NCBI GenBank assembly: GCA_944384185.1
Contig: CALWSM010000002.1
Span: forward strand, 1 to 58,600
Direction of reading: 5' to 3'
From: an uncultured Blautia sp.
Lineage (GTDB): Bacteria; Bacillota; Clostridia; Lachnospirales; Lachnospiraceae
Length of the DNA stretch: 58,600 nucleotides
Shown: positions 1 through 8,401 of the stretch, piece by piece
Numbering within the stretch: the stretch's first letter is position 1
Layout of the letters: each line of letters opens with the position of its first letter
The notes under the pieces: model-generated
What the model saw: the letters and a program-made list of their open reading frames with translations, nothing else
Database searches by the model: none
What the model was told of the DNA's origin: nothing
Made by a program: the position numbers and the translations under genes

Positions 1-193
1 GCAGGTGCAGACGGGTATGTGCACCTTACTAAGTGCGCACTAAGCTCTGTCTGCGCCTGCGGCTTGCCAATCGTAGGGGTATGTTCACCTTACTAAGCTC
101 GGACGGCGTCCTGCGGACTTGCCTCGCTAAGTGCGGTGAACTAAGTGCGCACTAAGCTCTGTCTGCGCCTGCGGCTTGCCAATCGCTAAGTGC
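1..193. repeat. Direct and inverted repeats downstream of pgk
   Basis: The stretch next to the pgk stop codon has no gene but is repetitive. A perfect 45-bp direct repeat occupies 29-73 and 141-185. A second, imperfect repeat (core GTATGT, G or T, CACCTTACTAAG) occurs at about 15-33 and 78-96, and CGCTAAGTGC recurs at about 125 and 184. Positions 1-12 are nearly the reverse complement of 49-60 (11 of 12), and GTGCGCAC is a palindrome inside each long copy. The array begins at or before the window edge. On the pgk strand it would be 3' untranslated sequence. No U-tract is present, so it is not a classic terminator. Confidence 0.75.
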
Positions 194-1387
194 TTACTTA
201 TCATTCGCGGCTGCTACGCCGGGGAGTTCTTTGCCTTCCAGGAATTCCAGGGAAGCTCCGCCGCCGGTGGAGATGTGGGTCATCTTGTCGCCGTAGCCTA
301 AGATGTTGACAGCTGCTGCGGAGTCGCCGCCGCCGATAATGGTGGTAGCGTCTGTCTCAGCCAGAGCTTTGGCAACCGCTTCTGTGCCATGGGCGAAATT
401 CGGCATTTCGAAGCAGCCCATCGGTCCGTTCCATACTACGGTCTTGGCGTCTTTTACAGCGTCGCAGAACAGTTTCTCTGTCTCCGGTCCGATATCCATT
501 CCTTCCCAGCCCTCCGGGATCTGTCCGGTAGGTACCACCTGGATATTGCAGTCGTTGGAGAAGGAATCGCCGATCCTGTTATCCACAGGAAGGAGCAGCT
601 TCACACCTTTCTCCGCTGCTTTTTTCTTCATATCAAGAGCATACTGGAGATAGTCGTCCTCGCAGAGAGAAACGCCGATCTTTCCGCCTTCAGCCTTGGA
701 GAAGGTATAAGCCATTCCGCCGCCGATGATCAGTGTGTCTACCTTATCCAGCAGGTTGTTGATCACAGAGATCTTGCTGGAAACCTTTGCTCCGCCCAGG
801 ATAGCCACAAAAGGTCTCTTCGGGTTGTTGACAGCATTTCCAAGGAAATCGATCTCTTTCTGCATCAGGTAGCCTACCACTGCGGTATCCACATATTTGG
901 TAACGCCAACGTTGGAGCAGTGTGCTCTGTGAGCGGTGCCGAAAGCATCGTTTACAAATACGTCGCACAGGGAAGCCAGTTCTTTGGAGAACTCGTCTCC
1001 GTTTTTGGTCTCTTCTGCACGGTAACGGGTGTTCTCCAGTAAGATCACATCTCCGTCTTTCATAGCCTCAACGGCAGCTTTTGCGTTTGGTCCCACAACT
1101 TCAGGATCTGCAGCGAATTTTACTTCCTGTCCCAGAAGCTCGGTAAGACGTTTTGCAACAGGAGCCAGAGATAATTCCGGTTTTGGCTCTCCCTTTGGTT
1201 TTCCAAGATGAGAACAGAGGATCACCTTTCCTCCGTCGGCGATCAGTTTTTTGATCGTTGGAAGGGCTGCTACCAGACGGTTCTCGTCTGTGATCTTTCC
1301 GTCCTGAAGAGGTACATTAAAGTCGCAGCGTACCAGTACTCTTTTGCCTTTTACGTTGATATCGTCAACTGATTTTTTATTAAGCAT
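194..1387 (-). CDS. pgk: Phosphoglycerate kinase
   Basis: Cytosolic glycolytic enzyme that transfers phosphate from 1,3-bisphosphoglycerate to ADP. The 397-residue product has the usual family length. The N-terminal substrate motif [12 protein letters not shown] is near residue 16, the nucleotide-binding motif WNGPMGCFE is near residue 320, and GGGDSAAAV lies near the C-terminus. The ATG start is preceded by AAGGAGA at 8-base spacing. It lies 93 bp downstream of gap on the same strand, the common glycolytic pairing, with a hairpin between them that may adjust the relative expression of the two genes. Confidence 0.97.
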   Translation of the reverse strand: MLNKKSVDDINVKGKRVLVRCDFNVPLQDGKITDENRLVAALPTIKKLIADGGKVILCSHLGKPKGEPKPELSLAPVAKRLTELLGQEVKFAADPEVVGPNAKAAVEAMKDGDVILLENTRYRAEETKNGDEFSKELASLCDVFVNDAFGTAHRAHCSNVGVTKYVDTAVVGYLMQKEIDFLGNAVNNPKRPFVAILGGAKVSSKISVINNLLDKVDTLIIGGGMAYTFSKAEGGKIGVSLCEDDYLQYALDMKKKAAEKGVKLLLPVDNRIGDSFSNDCNIQVVPTGQIPEGWEGMDIGPETEKLFCDAVKDAKTVVWNGPMGCFEMPNFAHGTEAVAKALAETDATTIIGGGDSAAAVNILGYGDKMTHISTGGGASLEFLEGKELPGVAAANDK

Positions 1388-1421
1388 TGGAAATGTCTCC
1401 TTTCTTTCATACAGCCGAAAA

Positions 1422-1453
1422 GGGCCCGGTCCATACCATAATAGACCGGACCC
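1422..1453 (-). terminator. Hairpin between gap and pgk
   Basis: On the minus strand GGGTCCGGTC pairs with GACCGGGCCC (10 bp including one G-U) around a 12-base loop and is followed by UUUU. The U-tract is short, so a partial terminator or an RNA-processing/stabilising hairpin is as likely as full termination. Confidence 0.55.
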
Positions 1454-1480
1454 TCAATGAGCCTTTATAATACTTTCCGA

Positions 1481-2500
1481 TTATTTGTTTAATAATTTTC
1501 CAAAGTATTTGATTGTTCTAACCATCTGGCTTGTGTAGGAGTTCTCATTGTCATACCATGATACAACCTGAACTTCTGTTGTTCCGTTGTCCAGAGGCAG
1601 AACCATTGTCTGTGTAGCGTCAAACAGAGAACCGTATGTCATACCAACGATATCGCTGGATACGATCTCGTCTTCGTTGTATCCGAAGGACTCTGTAGAA
1701 GCAGCTTTCATAGCGTCGTTGATCTGCTCTTTTGTAACATTTCCTTTCACAACTGCTGTTAAGATTGTTGTGGATCCTGTAGGAGTCGGAACACGCTGTG
1801 CAGCGCCGATCAGTTTTCCGTTTAATTCAGGGATAACTAATCCGATAGCTTTTGCTGCGCCTGTGCTGTTCGGAACGATGTTAACAGCTGCTGCACGGGA
1901 TCTTCTCAGATCGCCTTTTCTCTGTGGTCCGTCCAGAGTCATCTGGTCGCCTGTGTAAGCGTGGATCGTGCACATAATACCGGACTGGATCTCAGCTAAG
2001 TCATTTAATGCTTTCGCCATAGGTGCCAGACAGTTTGTTGTACAGGAAGCTGCGGAGATAATGTTGTCATTCTCTGTTAATGTTTCATGGTTTACATTGT
2101 AAACGATTGTTGGCAGGTCATTTCCTGCAGGAGCGGAAATAACAACTTTCTTAGCGCCGGCATCGATATGAGCCTGTGCTTTTGCCTTAGATGTATAGAA
2201 TCCTGTACACTCCAGAACAACGTCTACGCCGATCTCTCCCCAAGGAAGCTCTGCTGCGTTAGCCTTTGCATAGATCTTGATTTCTTTTCCATCAACAGTG
2301 ATAGAATCTTCTCCAGCTGTAACTTTGTCAGCTAAAGCGTATCTTCCCTGTGTAGAGTCATATTTCAGTAAGTGAGCTAACATTTTTGGAGATGTTAAAT
2401 CGTTGATCGCAACGATTTCAAATCCTTCTGCTCCAAACATCTGTCTGAATGCAAGACGTCCGATACGTCCAAAACCATTGATTGCTACTTTTACTGCCAT
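1481..2500 (-). CDS. gap: Glyceraldehyde-3-phosphate dehydrogenase, type I
   Basis: Converts glyceraldehyde-3-phosphate, phosphate and NAD+ to 1,3-bisphosphoglycerate in glycolysis. The N-terminus has the Rossmann motif INGFGRIGR. An Asp follows the second strand (AINDL), which favours NAD over NADP. The catalytic cysteine is in ASCTTNC near residue 153. I start at the ATG at 2500 (MAVKVAING), not at the in-frame ATG at 2509. The AGGAGG at 2511-2516 is 10 bases from the former but only one base from the latter. Length is then 339 residues, normal for the family. It has its own promoter and is followed by pgk. Confidence 0.97.
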   Translation of the reverse strand: MAVKVAINGFGRIGRLAFRQMFGAEGFEIVAINDLTSPKMLAHLLKYDSTQGRYALADKVTAGEDSITVDGKEIKIYAKANAAELPWGEIGVDVVLECTGFYTSKAKAQAHIDAGAKKVVISAPAGNDLPTIVYNVNHETLTENDNIISAASCTTNCLAPMAKALNDLAEIQSGIMCTIHAYTGDQMTLDGPQRKGDLRRSRAAAVNIVPNSTGAAKAIGLVIPELNGKLIGAAQRVPTPTGSTTILTAVVKGNVTKEQINDAMKAASTESFGYNEDEIVSSDIVGMTYGSLFDATQTMVLPLDNGTTEVQVVSWYDNENSYTSQMVRTIKYFGKLLNK

Positions 2501-2590
2501 GATTTTCATTCCTCCTAAAAGTGATTGATTTTCTGTGAGTTCTTTAACTGCTGCAAACTACATTGTTAAAGAAACATCAACCTTGTCCAT

Positions 2591-2619
2591 ATTGTACTCG
2601 TTTTCGTCCAAAAATTCAA
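2591..2619 (-). promoter_or_regulatory. Sigma-A type promoter of gap
   Basis: Reading the minus strand, TTGAAT (2619-2614) and TACAAT (2596-2591) are separated by 17 bases, about 90 bp upstream of the gap start. No CggR-like operator was recognised. Confidence 0.6.
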
Positions 2620-2671
2620 GTGCATTTTAATATTTCCTGTGCATTTTAACGCCGTTTTAACACCCTTCCTC

Positions 2672-2701
2672 TTGCTATAAGTATAAAATTCCCCTTATAA
2701 T
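2672..2701 (+). promoter_or_regulatory. Promoter of the PHP phosphatase gene
   Basis: TTGCTA (2672-2677) and a perfect TATAAT (2696-2701) are 18 bases apart, 42 bp before the ATG at 2744. It is divergent from the gap promoter. Confidence 0.55.
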
Positions 2702-2743
2702 ACTGGTATCAGGTAAAATATCTACAGTAAAGGAGTTGCTTCT

Positions 2744-3544
2744 ATGTATTGTGACTTTCATCTTCATTCCTCTTTTTCCGGGGACAGCGACGCTCCTATG
2801 GAGGAAATGATACAGCAGGGGATCCGGCTGGGCCTTCCCGCCATGTGCTTTACGGAACATCTGGATCCTGATTTTCCCGACGGGGACTGTTCCTTTGATC
2901 TGGATATCCCCGCCTACCAGAAAAAACTTATGGAACTGAAGGACGCCTATCAGGACCGGATCCAGATCTGTTTCGGACTGGAGCTGGGGCTCCAGCCTCA
3001 TCTGTCCCGGGAGCTTCCCCGGATCGCCGCCTCCGCTCCCTTTGATTTCATCATCGGTTCCACTCACGTAGCCGATCACATGGATCCTTATGAAAAAACC
3101 TTTTTCCAGGGAAGGACAGAGTATGAAGCTTATCACCGGTATTTTGAAGTGCTTCTGGAAAATCTGAAGACTTTTTCCTGCTTTAACGCCTGCGGCCATA
3201 TTGACTATGTGGTGCGGTACGGCCCCAATCAGAACCGGGATTATACCTATGAAAGATATCAGGATATCCTGGACGAGATCCTGAAGACCCTGATCGAAAA
3301 GCAGATCGGCCTGGAATGCAACAGCGGCGGTTTCCGACATGGCCTGGGCCATCCCAATCCCACAGAAAAGGTTCTTGCCCGCTATCGGGAACTGGGAGGG
3401 GAGATCCTGACCCTGGGCTCCGACGCCCACGCCCCGGAACATATTGCCTATAACTTCCGGGAAACCGGCGAGCTTTTGAAAGCCTGCGGCTTCAAATATT
3501 ACACCATCTTTAAAGAAGGACAGCCTGAATTTTTGAACCTGTAA
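2744..3544 (+). CDS. PHP-domain histidinol-phosphatase family protein
   Basis: A 266-residue metal-dependent phosphoesterase of the PHP superfamily (HisK/HisJ type), predicted to dephosphorylate histidinol phosphate or a related phosphomonoester. The N-terminal metal motif HLHSSFSGD begins at residue 6. Further metal ligands are in FTEHLD (about 38-43), GSTHVAD (about 105) and GSDAHAP near residue 226. No other histidine-biosynthesis gene is nearby, so the substrate is inferred from the family only. It is monocistronic and transcribed against its neighbours, between gap (divergent) and mnmA (convergent). Confidence 0.85.
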   Translation: MYCDFHLHSSFSGDSDAPMEEMIQQGIRLGLPAMCFTEHLDPDFPDGDCSFDLDIPAYQKKLMELKDAYQDRIQICFGLELGLQPHLSRELPRIAASAPFDFIIGSTHVADHMDPYEKTFFQGRTEYEAYHRYFEVLLENLKTFSCFNACGHIDYVVRYGPNQNRDYTYERYQDILDEILKTLIEKQIGLECNSGGFRHGLGHPNPTEKVLARYRELGGEILTLGSDAHAPEHIAYNFRETGELLKACGFKYYTIFKEGQPEFLNL

Positions 3545-3546
3545 AA

Positions 3547-3605
3547 AACTGCCCCGCTTACATCTTATGCCATAATGTCCTCATAAAAATGTAAGCGGGG
3601 CAGTT
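3547..3605 (-). terminator. Terminator of the isc-mnmA operon
   Basis: A perfect 17-bp inverted repeat (3547-3563 with 3589-3605). On the minus strand it ends in six U residues, so it is oriented to stop transcription coming from mnmA. The plus side has no U-tract, but the same stem may protect the end of the PHP transcript. Confidence 0.85.
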
Positions 3606-3656
3606 CTCCTGTGTACGAACATGGCCATGATCCGGGAAAATGGCCCTGCCGGTACG

Positions 3657-4751
3657 CTAATTTTCTTTTACAGGCCCCAGTATAATGCCGCCTCCAGCCA
3701 CATACTCTCCCTGGTACAGCACCACCGCCTGTCCTGGTGTCACGGCTCTTTGGGGCTCCAGAAAGTCTACCTGCACCCGGTCTTTATCCAGCTTTTTCAG
3801 AGTACAGGGAGCTCCCGGATGATTGTAGCGTATCTTTCCGGTAAGGATCTCTCCTTCCCGGATCTCTTCCATGGCCATATAGTTCATCCGGTCGCAGACC
3901 AGGCTCTTTACAAACAGGTCTTCATTTTCTCCGATCACCACTTCATTGGTCCCGGGGCGGATCTCTGTCACAAATACCGGGCGGCCCATGGAAAGGTTCA
4001 GTCCCTTTCTCTGTCCGATGGTATAATGAATGATCCCCTTGTGTTCCCCGATCACCGTTCCGTCATTCTTTATATAGTTTCCTTTCGGGATCTTTTTCCC
4101 CGTGCTTTTTTCAATAAATCCGGCATAATCCTTATCCGGAACAAAACAGATTTCCTGGCTGTCTTTTTTATGGGCAACCAGAAGCCCGGCCTCTTCCGCA
4201 ATCTGACGGATCTCTTCTTTTGTATAGGCTCCCACCGGCATCAGGGTATGGGCCAGCTGGTCCTGGGTAAGGTTGTACAGGGCATAGGTCTGGTCCTTTC
4301 TGGCTGTCACGGAATTGCGGATAGCCCAGCGGCCGTTATCCAGCCTTTCCACCCGGGCATAATGTCCGGTGGCAATAAAGTCAGCCCCGATATCCAGACT
4401 TCTTTTCAGGAGAGCCTCCCATTTCACATAACGGTTGCAGGCAATACAGGGATTGGGCGTCCTTCCTTCCTGATACTCCCGGATAAAATAGTCGATCACC
4501 TTTTCCTTAAACTCCCGCCGGAAATTCATGACATAATAGGGGATCTCCAGCTTTGCCGCCACTCTTCTGGCATCGTCTACTGCGCTCAGTCCGCAGCAGC
4601 CTCCGTTTTCTTCCTGAAACTCCGGATCCTCTTCCTGCCAGATCTGCATGGTGACGCCAATGACCTCATAGCCCTGCCGCTTCAGCAGACAGGCTGCCAC
4701 TGCGGAATCTACCCCTCCGGACAGGCCTACCACTACTTTCTTTTTTCCCAT
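3657..4751 (-). CDS. mnmA: tRNA-specific 2-thiouridylase MnmA
   Basis: ATP-dependent enzyme that thiolates U34 of tRNA Lys, Glu and Gln using sulfur delivered from a cysteine desulfurase. The 364-residue protein has the PP-loop SGGVDSAVA at about 10-18. The catalytic cysteines are in NPCIACN (about 102) and EICFVPD (about 200). The C-terminal beta-barrel domain is complete. The start overlaps the iscU stop by one base (ATGA), so the genes are translationally coupled. Its position as the last gene of an iscR-iscS-iscU operon fits the need for sulfur from IscS. Confidence 0.95.
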   Translation of the reverse strand: MGKKKVVVGLSGGVDSAVAACLLKRQGYEVIGVTMQIWQEEDPEFQEENGGCCGLSAVDDARRVAAKLEIPYYVMNFRREFKEKVIDYFIREYQEGRTPNPCIACNRYVKWEALLKRSLDIGADFIATGHYARVERLDNGRWAIRNSVTARKDQTYALYNLTQDQLAHTLMPVGAYTKEEIRQIAEEAGLLVAHKKDSQEICFVPDKDYAGFIEKSTGKKIPKGNYIKNDGTVIGEHKGIIHYTIGQRKGLNLSMGRPVFVTEIRPGTNEVVIGENEDLFVKSLVCDRMNYMAMEEIREGEILTGKIRYNHPGAPCTLKKLDKDRVQVDFLEPQRAVTPGQAVVLYQGEYVAGGGIILGPVKEN

Positions 4752-5194
4752 CAGTACTCTTCCTCTTCTTCCTCTTCTCCTTCATGGATATCTGATTTCG
4801 GTTTGGAAAGTCCCTGGATCTGGATCCCGTTTTTCTCTGCATAATCCCACAAAGCCGCATGGATCGCCTCTTCCGCCAGCAGGGAGCAGTGGACCTTTAC
4901 CGGGGGCAGGCCGTCCAGGGCTTCCATCACTGCTTTATTGGTCACCTGGAGGGCTTCCTGTATGGTCTTTCCCTTTACCAGCTCTGTAGCCATACTGCTG
5001 GTAGCCACGGCGGCGCCGCAGCCAAAGGTTTTAAACTTACAGTCCCGGATAACCTGGTTCTCGTCAATATCCAGATAGATCCGCATGATATCCCCGCATT
5101 TTGCATTTCCTACGGTTCCCACGCCGCTGGGGTTTTCCAGCTCTCCTACATTTCTCGGATTCTGAAAATGATCCATTACTTTTTCACTGTACAT
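4751..5194 (-). CDS. iscU: Fe-S cluster scaffold IscU/NifU-like
   Basis: Scaffold on which IscS assembles Fe-S clusters. From the ATG at 5194 the protein is 147 residues and begins MYSEKVMDHF, as in clostridial homologues. The three conserved cysteines are C33 (AKCGD), C59 (FGCG) and C103 (VHCSLLAEEA), with Asp35 after the first. I rejected the ATG at 5209 because GGAGG at 5202-5206 lies just after that codon and 7-8 bases before the chosen one. The C-terminus carries an unusual run of glutamates (EGEEEEEEEY). It lies between iscS and mnmA in one operon. Confidence 0.95.
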   Translation of the reverse strand: MYSEKVMDHFQNPRNVGELENPSGVGTVGNAKCGDIMRIYLDIDENQVIRDCKFKTFGCGAAVATSSMATELVKGKTIQEALQVTNKAVMEALDGLPPVKVHCSLLAEEAIHAALWDYAEKNGIQIQGLSKPKSDIHEGEEEEEEEY

Positions 5195-5234
5195 CGTGTT
5201 TTCCTCCATTGATCTCTCTAGGTTTCTTTTTCTG

Positions 5235-6431
5235 TTAAAGGCTTTCTGCTTTTTTCTGTTTTCTCATAAAATCCTCATATAAAGGAGACAGATTTCTCAG
5301 CTTTGAAACAATTTCCTTAATCTGATCTACCGTATAATCCAGATCCTCCTTTGTGGTGTCTGCTCCCAGGGTCAGCCTTAAGGAGCCATGGGCGGTCTCA
5401 TGGGGCAGTCCGATGGCCAGGAGCACATGGGAAGGATCCAGGGAACCGGAAGTACAGGCAGAACCGCTGGAGCCTGCGATCCCCTTCATATCCAGCATGA
5501 TCAGAAGAGATTCTCCCTCGATAAACCGGAAGCTGAAATTTGCATTGTTGGGAAGACGCTTCTTCGGATCTCCGTTCAGCCTTGTATAGGGAACCTCCTC
5601 CAGGACCCGGCGGATAAAATAGTCCCGCAGCTCCTGTTCCTTCTTTGTACGTTCTTCCATAGTTGCAGCCGCCATCCGGGCAGCCGCCCCGTATCCCACG
5701 ATCCCCGGAACATTCTCTGTGCCGGCTCTCCGCTTTCTCTCCTGGGCCCCTCCGTGGATAAAGGAACGGATCTTCACGCCTTTGCGGATATAGAGACAGC
5801 CGATCCCCTTAGGGCCGTTGATCTTATGGGCGCTGGAGCTCAGCATGTCGATGTTCATCTCGTCCACATCAATAGGCACCTGGCCAAAAGCCTGGACAGC
5901 GTCTGTGTGGAAAAGGATCCCGTGTTCTTTTGCGATCATACCGATCTCTTTCACCGGTTCGATGGTGCCGATCTCATTGTTGGCAAACATGATGGTGATC
6001 AGGATCGTTTCCGGGGTAATGGCCTTCTGGAGCTGATCTAAGTCGATAAGGCCGTTCTCGTCTACATCCAGGTACGTCACCCTGGCTCCCTGCTTTTCCA
6101 GATACTGGCAGGTGTGAAGCACCGCATGGTGCTCGATCTTTGTGGTGATGATATGGCTGCCTTTGTTTTTGTATGCTTCATAGGCTGCCTTAATAGCCCA
6201 GTTATCGGATTCGGACCCTCCCGCCGTAAAGTAGATCTCTTCTGTCTTTGCTCCGATAACCTGTGCGATCTCTTCTCTGGCTTTGGTAATGGCCTCCTTA
6301 CTCCTCTGTCCCAGCTCATAAATACTGGACGGATTTCCATAGCATTCTGTAAAGTAAGGCAGCATTGCGTCCACAACCTCCTGAGACGTCCTTGTTGTCG
6401 CTGCATTATCTAAATAAATTCTTGTTTTCAT
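5235..6431 (-). CDS. iscS: Cysteine desulfurase IscS/NifS
   Basis: PLP enzyme that removes sulfur from cysteine as a persulfide and passes it to IscU and to MnmA. The 398-residue protein has LDNAATT at the N-terminus and His101 in IEHHAV over the cofactor. Asp177 lies in HTDAVQ, the PLP-binding lysine K203 in SSAHKINGPKG, and the catalytic loop cysteine C326 in SGSACTSGS. It lies 12 bp after iscR and 40 bp before iscU, so it is part of the Rrf2-controlled operon. Confidence 0.96.
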   Translation of the reverse strand: MKTRIYLDNAATTRTSQEVVDAMLPYFTECYGNPSSIYELGQRSKEAITKAREEIAQVIGAKTEEIYFTAGGSESDNWAIKAAYEAYKNKGSHIITTKIEHHAVLHTCQYLEKQGARVTYLDVDENGLIDLDQLQKAITPETILITIMFANNEIGTIEPVKEIGMIAKEHGILFHTDAVQAFGQVPIDVDEMNIDMLSSSAHKINGPKGIGCLYIRKGVKIRSFIHGGAQERKRRAGTENVPGIVGYGAAARMAAATMEERTKKEQELRDYFIRRVLEEVPYTRLNGDPKKRLPNNANFSFRFIEGESLLIMLDMKGIAGSSGSACTSGSLDPSHVLLAIGLPHETAHGSLRLTLGADTTKEDLDYTVDQIKEIVSKLRNLSPLYEDFMRKQKKAESL

Positions 6432-6443
6432 CGCTTTCCTCTC

Positions 6444-6869
6444 CTATCTCTGATTTTCCCGGATCCTGCGGCTTTCCTCCACCAGCTGACTGATCATAAT
6501 AGAGTCTACGGTTTCCTGAATACTTTTATTCACTTTCCGCCAGACATATCTGGCAACGCAGAGATCTTTTCCCACACAGTTTTCTCCCTCCTGGCAGGAT
6601 ACCGCCTCGATACTGCCTTCTAAAGCCCGGAGAACATCCCCTACGGAAATCTCTTCCGCCGGTTTCGCCAGGCGGTATCCCCCCTGGGCTCCCCGGATAC
6701 TGGTCACCAGGCCGGCTTTTTTCAGCTTTCTTACCAGTTGTTCCAGATAACTGTCGGAAATCTGCTGTCTTGCAGAAATACTCTGAATGGAAACTGCCTC
6801 TTCTTCCCCATACTGGGCCAGATCGATCAGGGCCCGCAGTCCATATCTGCCTTTTGTAGATAGCTTCAT
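6444..6869 (-). CDS. iscR: Rrf2-family Fe-S regulator, IscR type
   Basis: Winged-helix repressor of the Rrf2 family, probably autoregulating the isc operon. The 141-residue protein begins MKLSTKGRYGLRAL, as family members do. Three cysteines, C92, C98 and C104, lie at the positions used by E. coli IscR to hold a [2Fe-2S] cluster, which argues for IscR and against the cluster-free CymR type. It is the first gene of iscR-iscS-iscU-mnmA. A strong promoter and a candidate operator lie immediately upstream. Cluster binding is inferred from cysteine spacing. Confidence 0.92.
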   Translation of the reverse strand: MKLSTKGRYGLRALIDLAQYGEEEAVSIQSISARQQISDSYLEQLVRKLKKAGLVTSIRGAQGGYRLAKPAEEISVGDVLRALEGSIEAVSCQEGENCVGKDLCVARYVWRKVNKSIQETVDSIMISQLVEESRRIRENQR

Positions 6870-6890
6870 TGTTTTCGCCCCTTTTTAATT

Positions 6891-6907
6891 CCGACTATTT
6901 TACTAGG
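6891..6907 (-). promoter_or_regulatory. Candidate Rrf2/IscR operator
   Basis: On the minus strand CCTAGTAAAATAGTCGG is an imperfect dyad (CC.A.TA...TA.T.GG). It lies between the -10 element and the iscR start codon, in the place expected for an autoregulatory roadblock. Assignment is by position and partial symmetry. Confidence 0.45.
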
Positions 6908-6923
6908 ATTTTGCTCTGGGTGT

Positions 6924-6952
6924 AGGATATCATTTTTCCCATGTTCTGTCAA
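6924..6952 (-). promoter_or_regulatory. Promoter of the isc operon
   Basis: Consensus TTGACA (6952-6947) and TATCCT (6929-6924), spaced by 17 bases, on the minus strand about 55 bp upstream of iscR. Confidence 0.8.
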
Positions 6953-6997
6953 GGGGATTTGAGGAATATATTATGGAAAAGGTAAAAGGACTTTTTT

Positions 6998-8314
6998 ATG
7001 GATAACAGGCTTATATTTCTAAAAGGAACCCTTCTGCTCACAGGGGCGGGATTTGTGACTAAAATCATCGGTTTTATCTATAGGATATTCCTCTCCCAGA
7101 CGATTGGTGCAGAAGGCATGGGGGTCTATCAGCTGATCTTCCCTATCCATACCCTGTGCTTTGCCCTGTCTGTAGGAGGCATCCAGACAGCGGTCTCCCG
7201 TTTTACCGCTGCCAGGGCGTCTTTGAAAGATGAGCAGGGAGCCAGAGATATTTTTGTCCTGTCAGGAGCGCTCTCCACGGCTATAGCCCTCATAGTCTCC
7301 CTGGCCCTTTATCACAACGCCTCCTGGTTTGCCCTCCATATCCTCTTAGAAGAACGGTGTACTTCTCTGTTAAAGCTCATGGCGTTTTCCATCCCCATGG
7401 GGACATTACATTCCTGCATAAGCGGTTATTACTTTGCAAAAAAGAACATGGCCATCCCTGCCGCCTCCCAGCTGCTGGAGCAGTGTGCCAGAGTCGTCGT
7501 CTCCTACGGCGTCTTTCTGATCCTGACAGAACAGGGACTTCCCGTAACCCCCATGCTGGCTGTGGCGGGACTTGTCGGGGGCGAGCTGATCTCCATGGTC
7601 TTTTCTCTTATCATGATCCTCTGGGATTATCAGAAGCAGGGATACCGCCTCAGGAATTTCCGTTCCCCGGAAAAAACCTTAAAAGAGATCCTTGCCTTCT
7701 CTTTTCCTCTGACCTGCAGCCGTCTCCTGGTAAATGTCCTTCACAGCATTGAATCCGTGCTGATCCCCGGCCATCTGCGGCTTTACGGGCTGGACAGCGG
7801 CTCCGCCCTGTCTGTCTACGGAGTGCTGACCGGTATGGCCCTTCCTCTGATCCTGTTTCCCTCTGCCATTACAAACGCAGTATCCGCCGTCCTACTTCCC
7901 TCCGTCGCCGAACAGCAGGCCACAGGGAATCATCCGGCCATCCGCCGTGCGATCCTTCTTTCTGTAAAGTATTGTCTGATCCTCGGCTTCCTGTCCACTG
8001 CTTTCTTCTTTTTTGCCGGAGATTTTCTGGGATTGGTCCTTTTTAAAAATGAATTTGCAGCCACCTTTATCAAAATCCTGGCTTTCATCTGTCCCTGTCT
8101 CTATCTCTCCGGAACCTTAGGAGGGATCCTGAACGGTCTGGGCGCTGCGAATCAGTCTTTTATCCTCAACACCCTGGGGCTTGGGATCCGGATCGCCTTT
8201 GTATTTTTTATCATTCCGGAATACGGGATCCGGGGGTATCTTTGGGGTCTGATCGTCAGCGAGCTCCTGACAACCGGCCTTTCTCTTTATTTTTTAAGAG
8301 AATACTTTTCCTGA
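6998..8314 (+). CDS. SpoVB/MurJ-like polysaccharide flippase family protein
   Basis: A 438-residue polytopic membrane protein of the MOP superfamily (polysaccharide biosynthesis/SpoVB branch). It starts with GTLLLTGAGFVTKIIGFIYR, the typical SpoVB beginning, and contains alternating hydrophobic stretches through its whole length, consistent with 12-14 helices. SpoVB-type proteins are proposed to move lipid-linked peptidoglycan precursors for the spore cortex. Several paralogues usually occur per genome, so the exact substrate is uncertain. It is divergent from iscR, with AAAGGAC before the ATG. Confidence 0.85.
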   Translation: MDNRLIFLKGTLLLTGAGFVTKIIGFIYRIFLSQTIGAEGMGVYQLIFPIHTLCFALSVGGIQTAVSRFTAARASLKDEQGARDIFVLSGALSTAIALIVSLALYHNASWFALHILLEERCTSLLKLMAFSIPMGTLHSCISGYYFAKKNMAIPAASQLLEQCARVVVSYGVFLILTEQGLPVTPMLAVAGLVGGELISMVFSLIMILWDYQKQGYRLRNFRSPEKTLKEILAFSFPLTCSRLLVNVLHSIESVLIPGHLRLYGLDSGSALSVYGVLTGMALPLILFPSAITNAVSAVLLPSVAEQQATGNHPAIRRAILLSVKYCLILGFLSTAFFFFAGDFLGLVLFKNEFAATFIKILAFICPCLYLSGTLGGILNGLGAANQSFILNTLGLGIRIAFVFFIIPEYGIRGYLWGLIVSELLTTGLSLYFLREYFS

Positions 8315-8330
8315 CTGCCGGGAAAAAGTA

Positions 8331-8359
8331 TCGACAATCAAAGCTTCTTGTATTATAAT
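8331..8359 (+). promoter_or_regulatory. Promoter of the DAHP synthase gene
   Basis: TCGACA (8331-8336) and a perfect TATAAT (8354-8359) are separated by 17 bases, 42 bp before the start codon. No leader peptide, T-box or other attenuator fits in the short leader. Confidence 0.65.
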
Positions 8360-8401
8360 CTTTCTGTTAAACTGAGTTTATAAGATACAAAGGAGAGTCC
8401 T

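Noticed and set aside
3621..4844. Long plus-strand open frame (407 codons) opposite mnmA and iscU
   Set aside because: It is antisense to two clear genes, has no ribosome-binding site or domain, and reflects third-position composition on the opposite strand.
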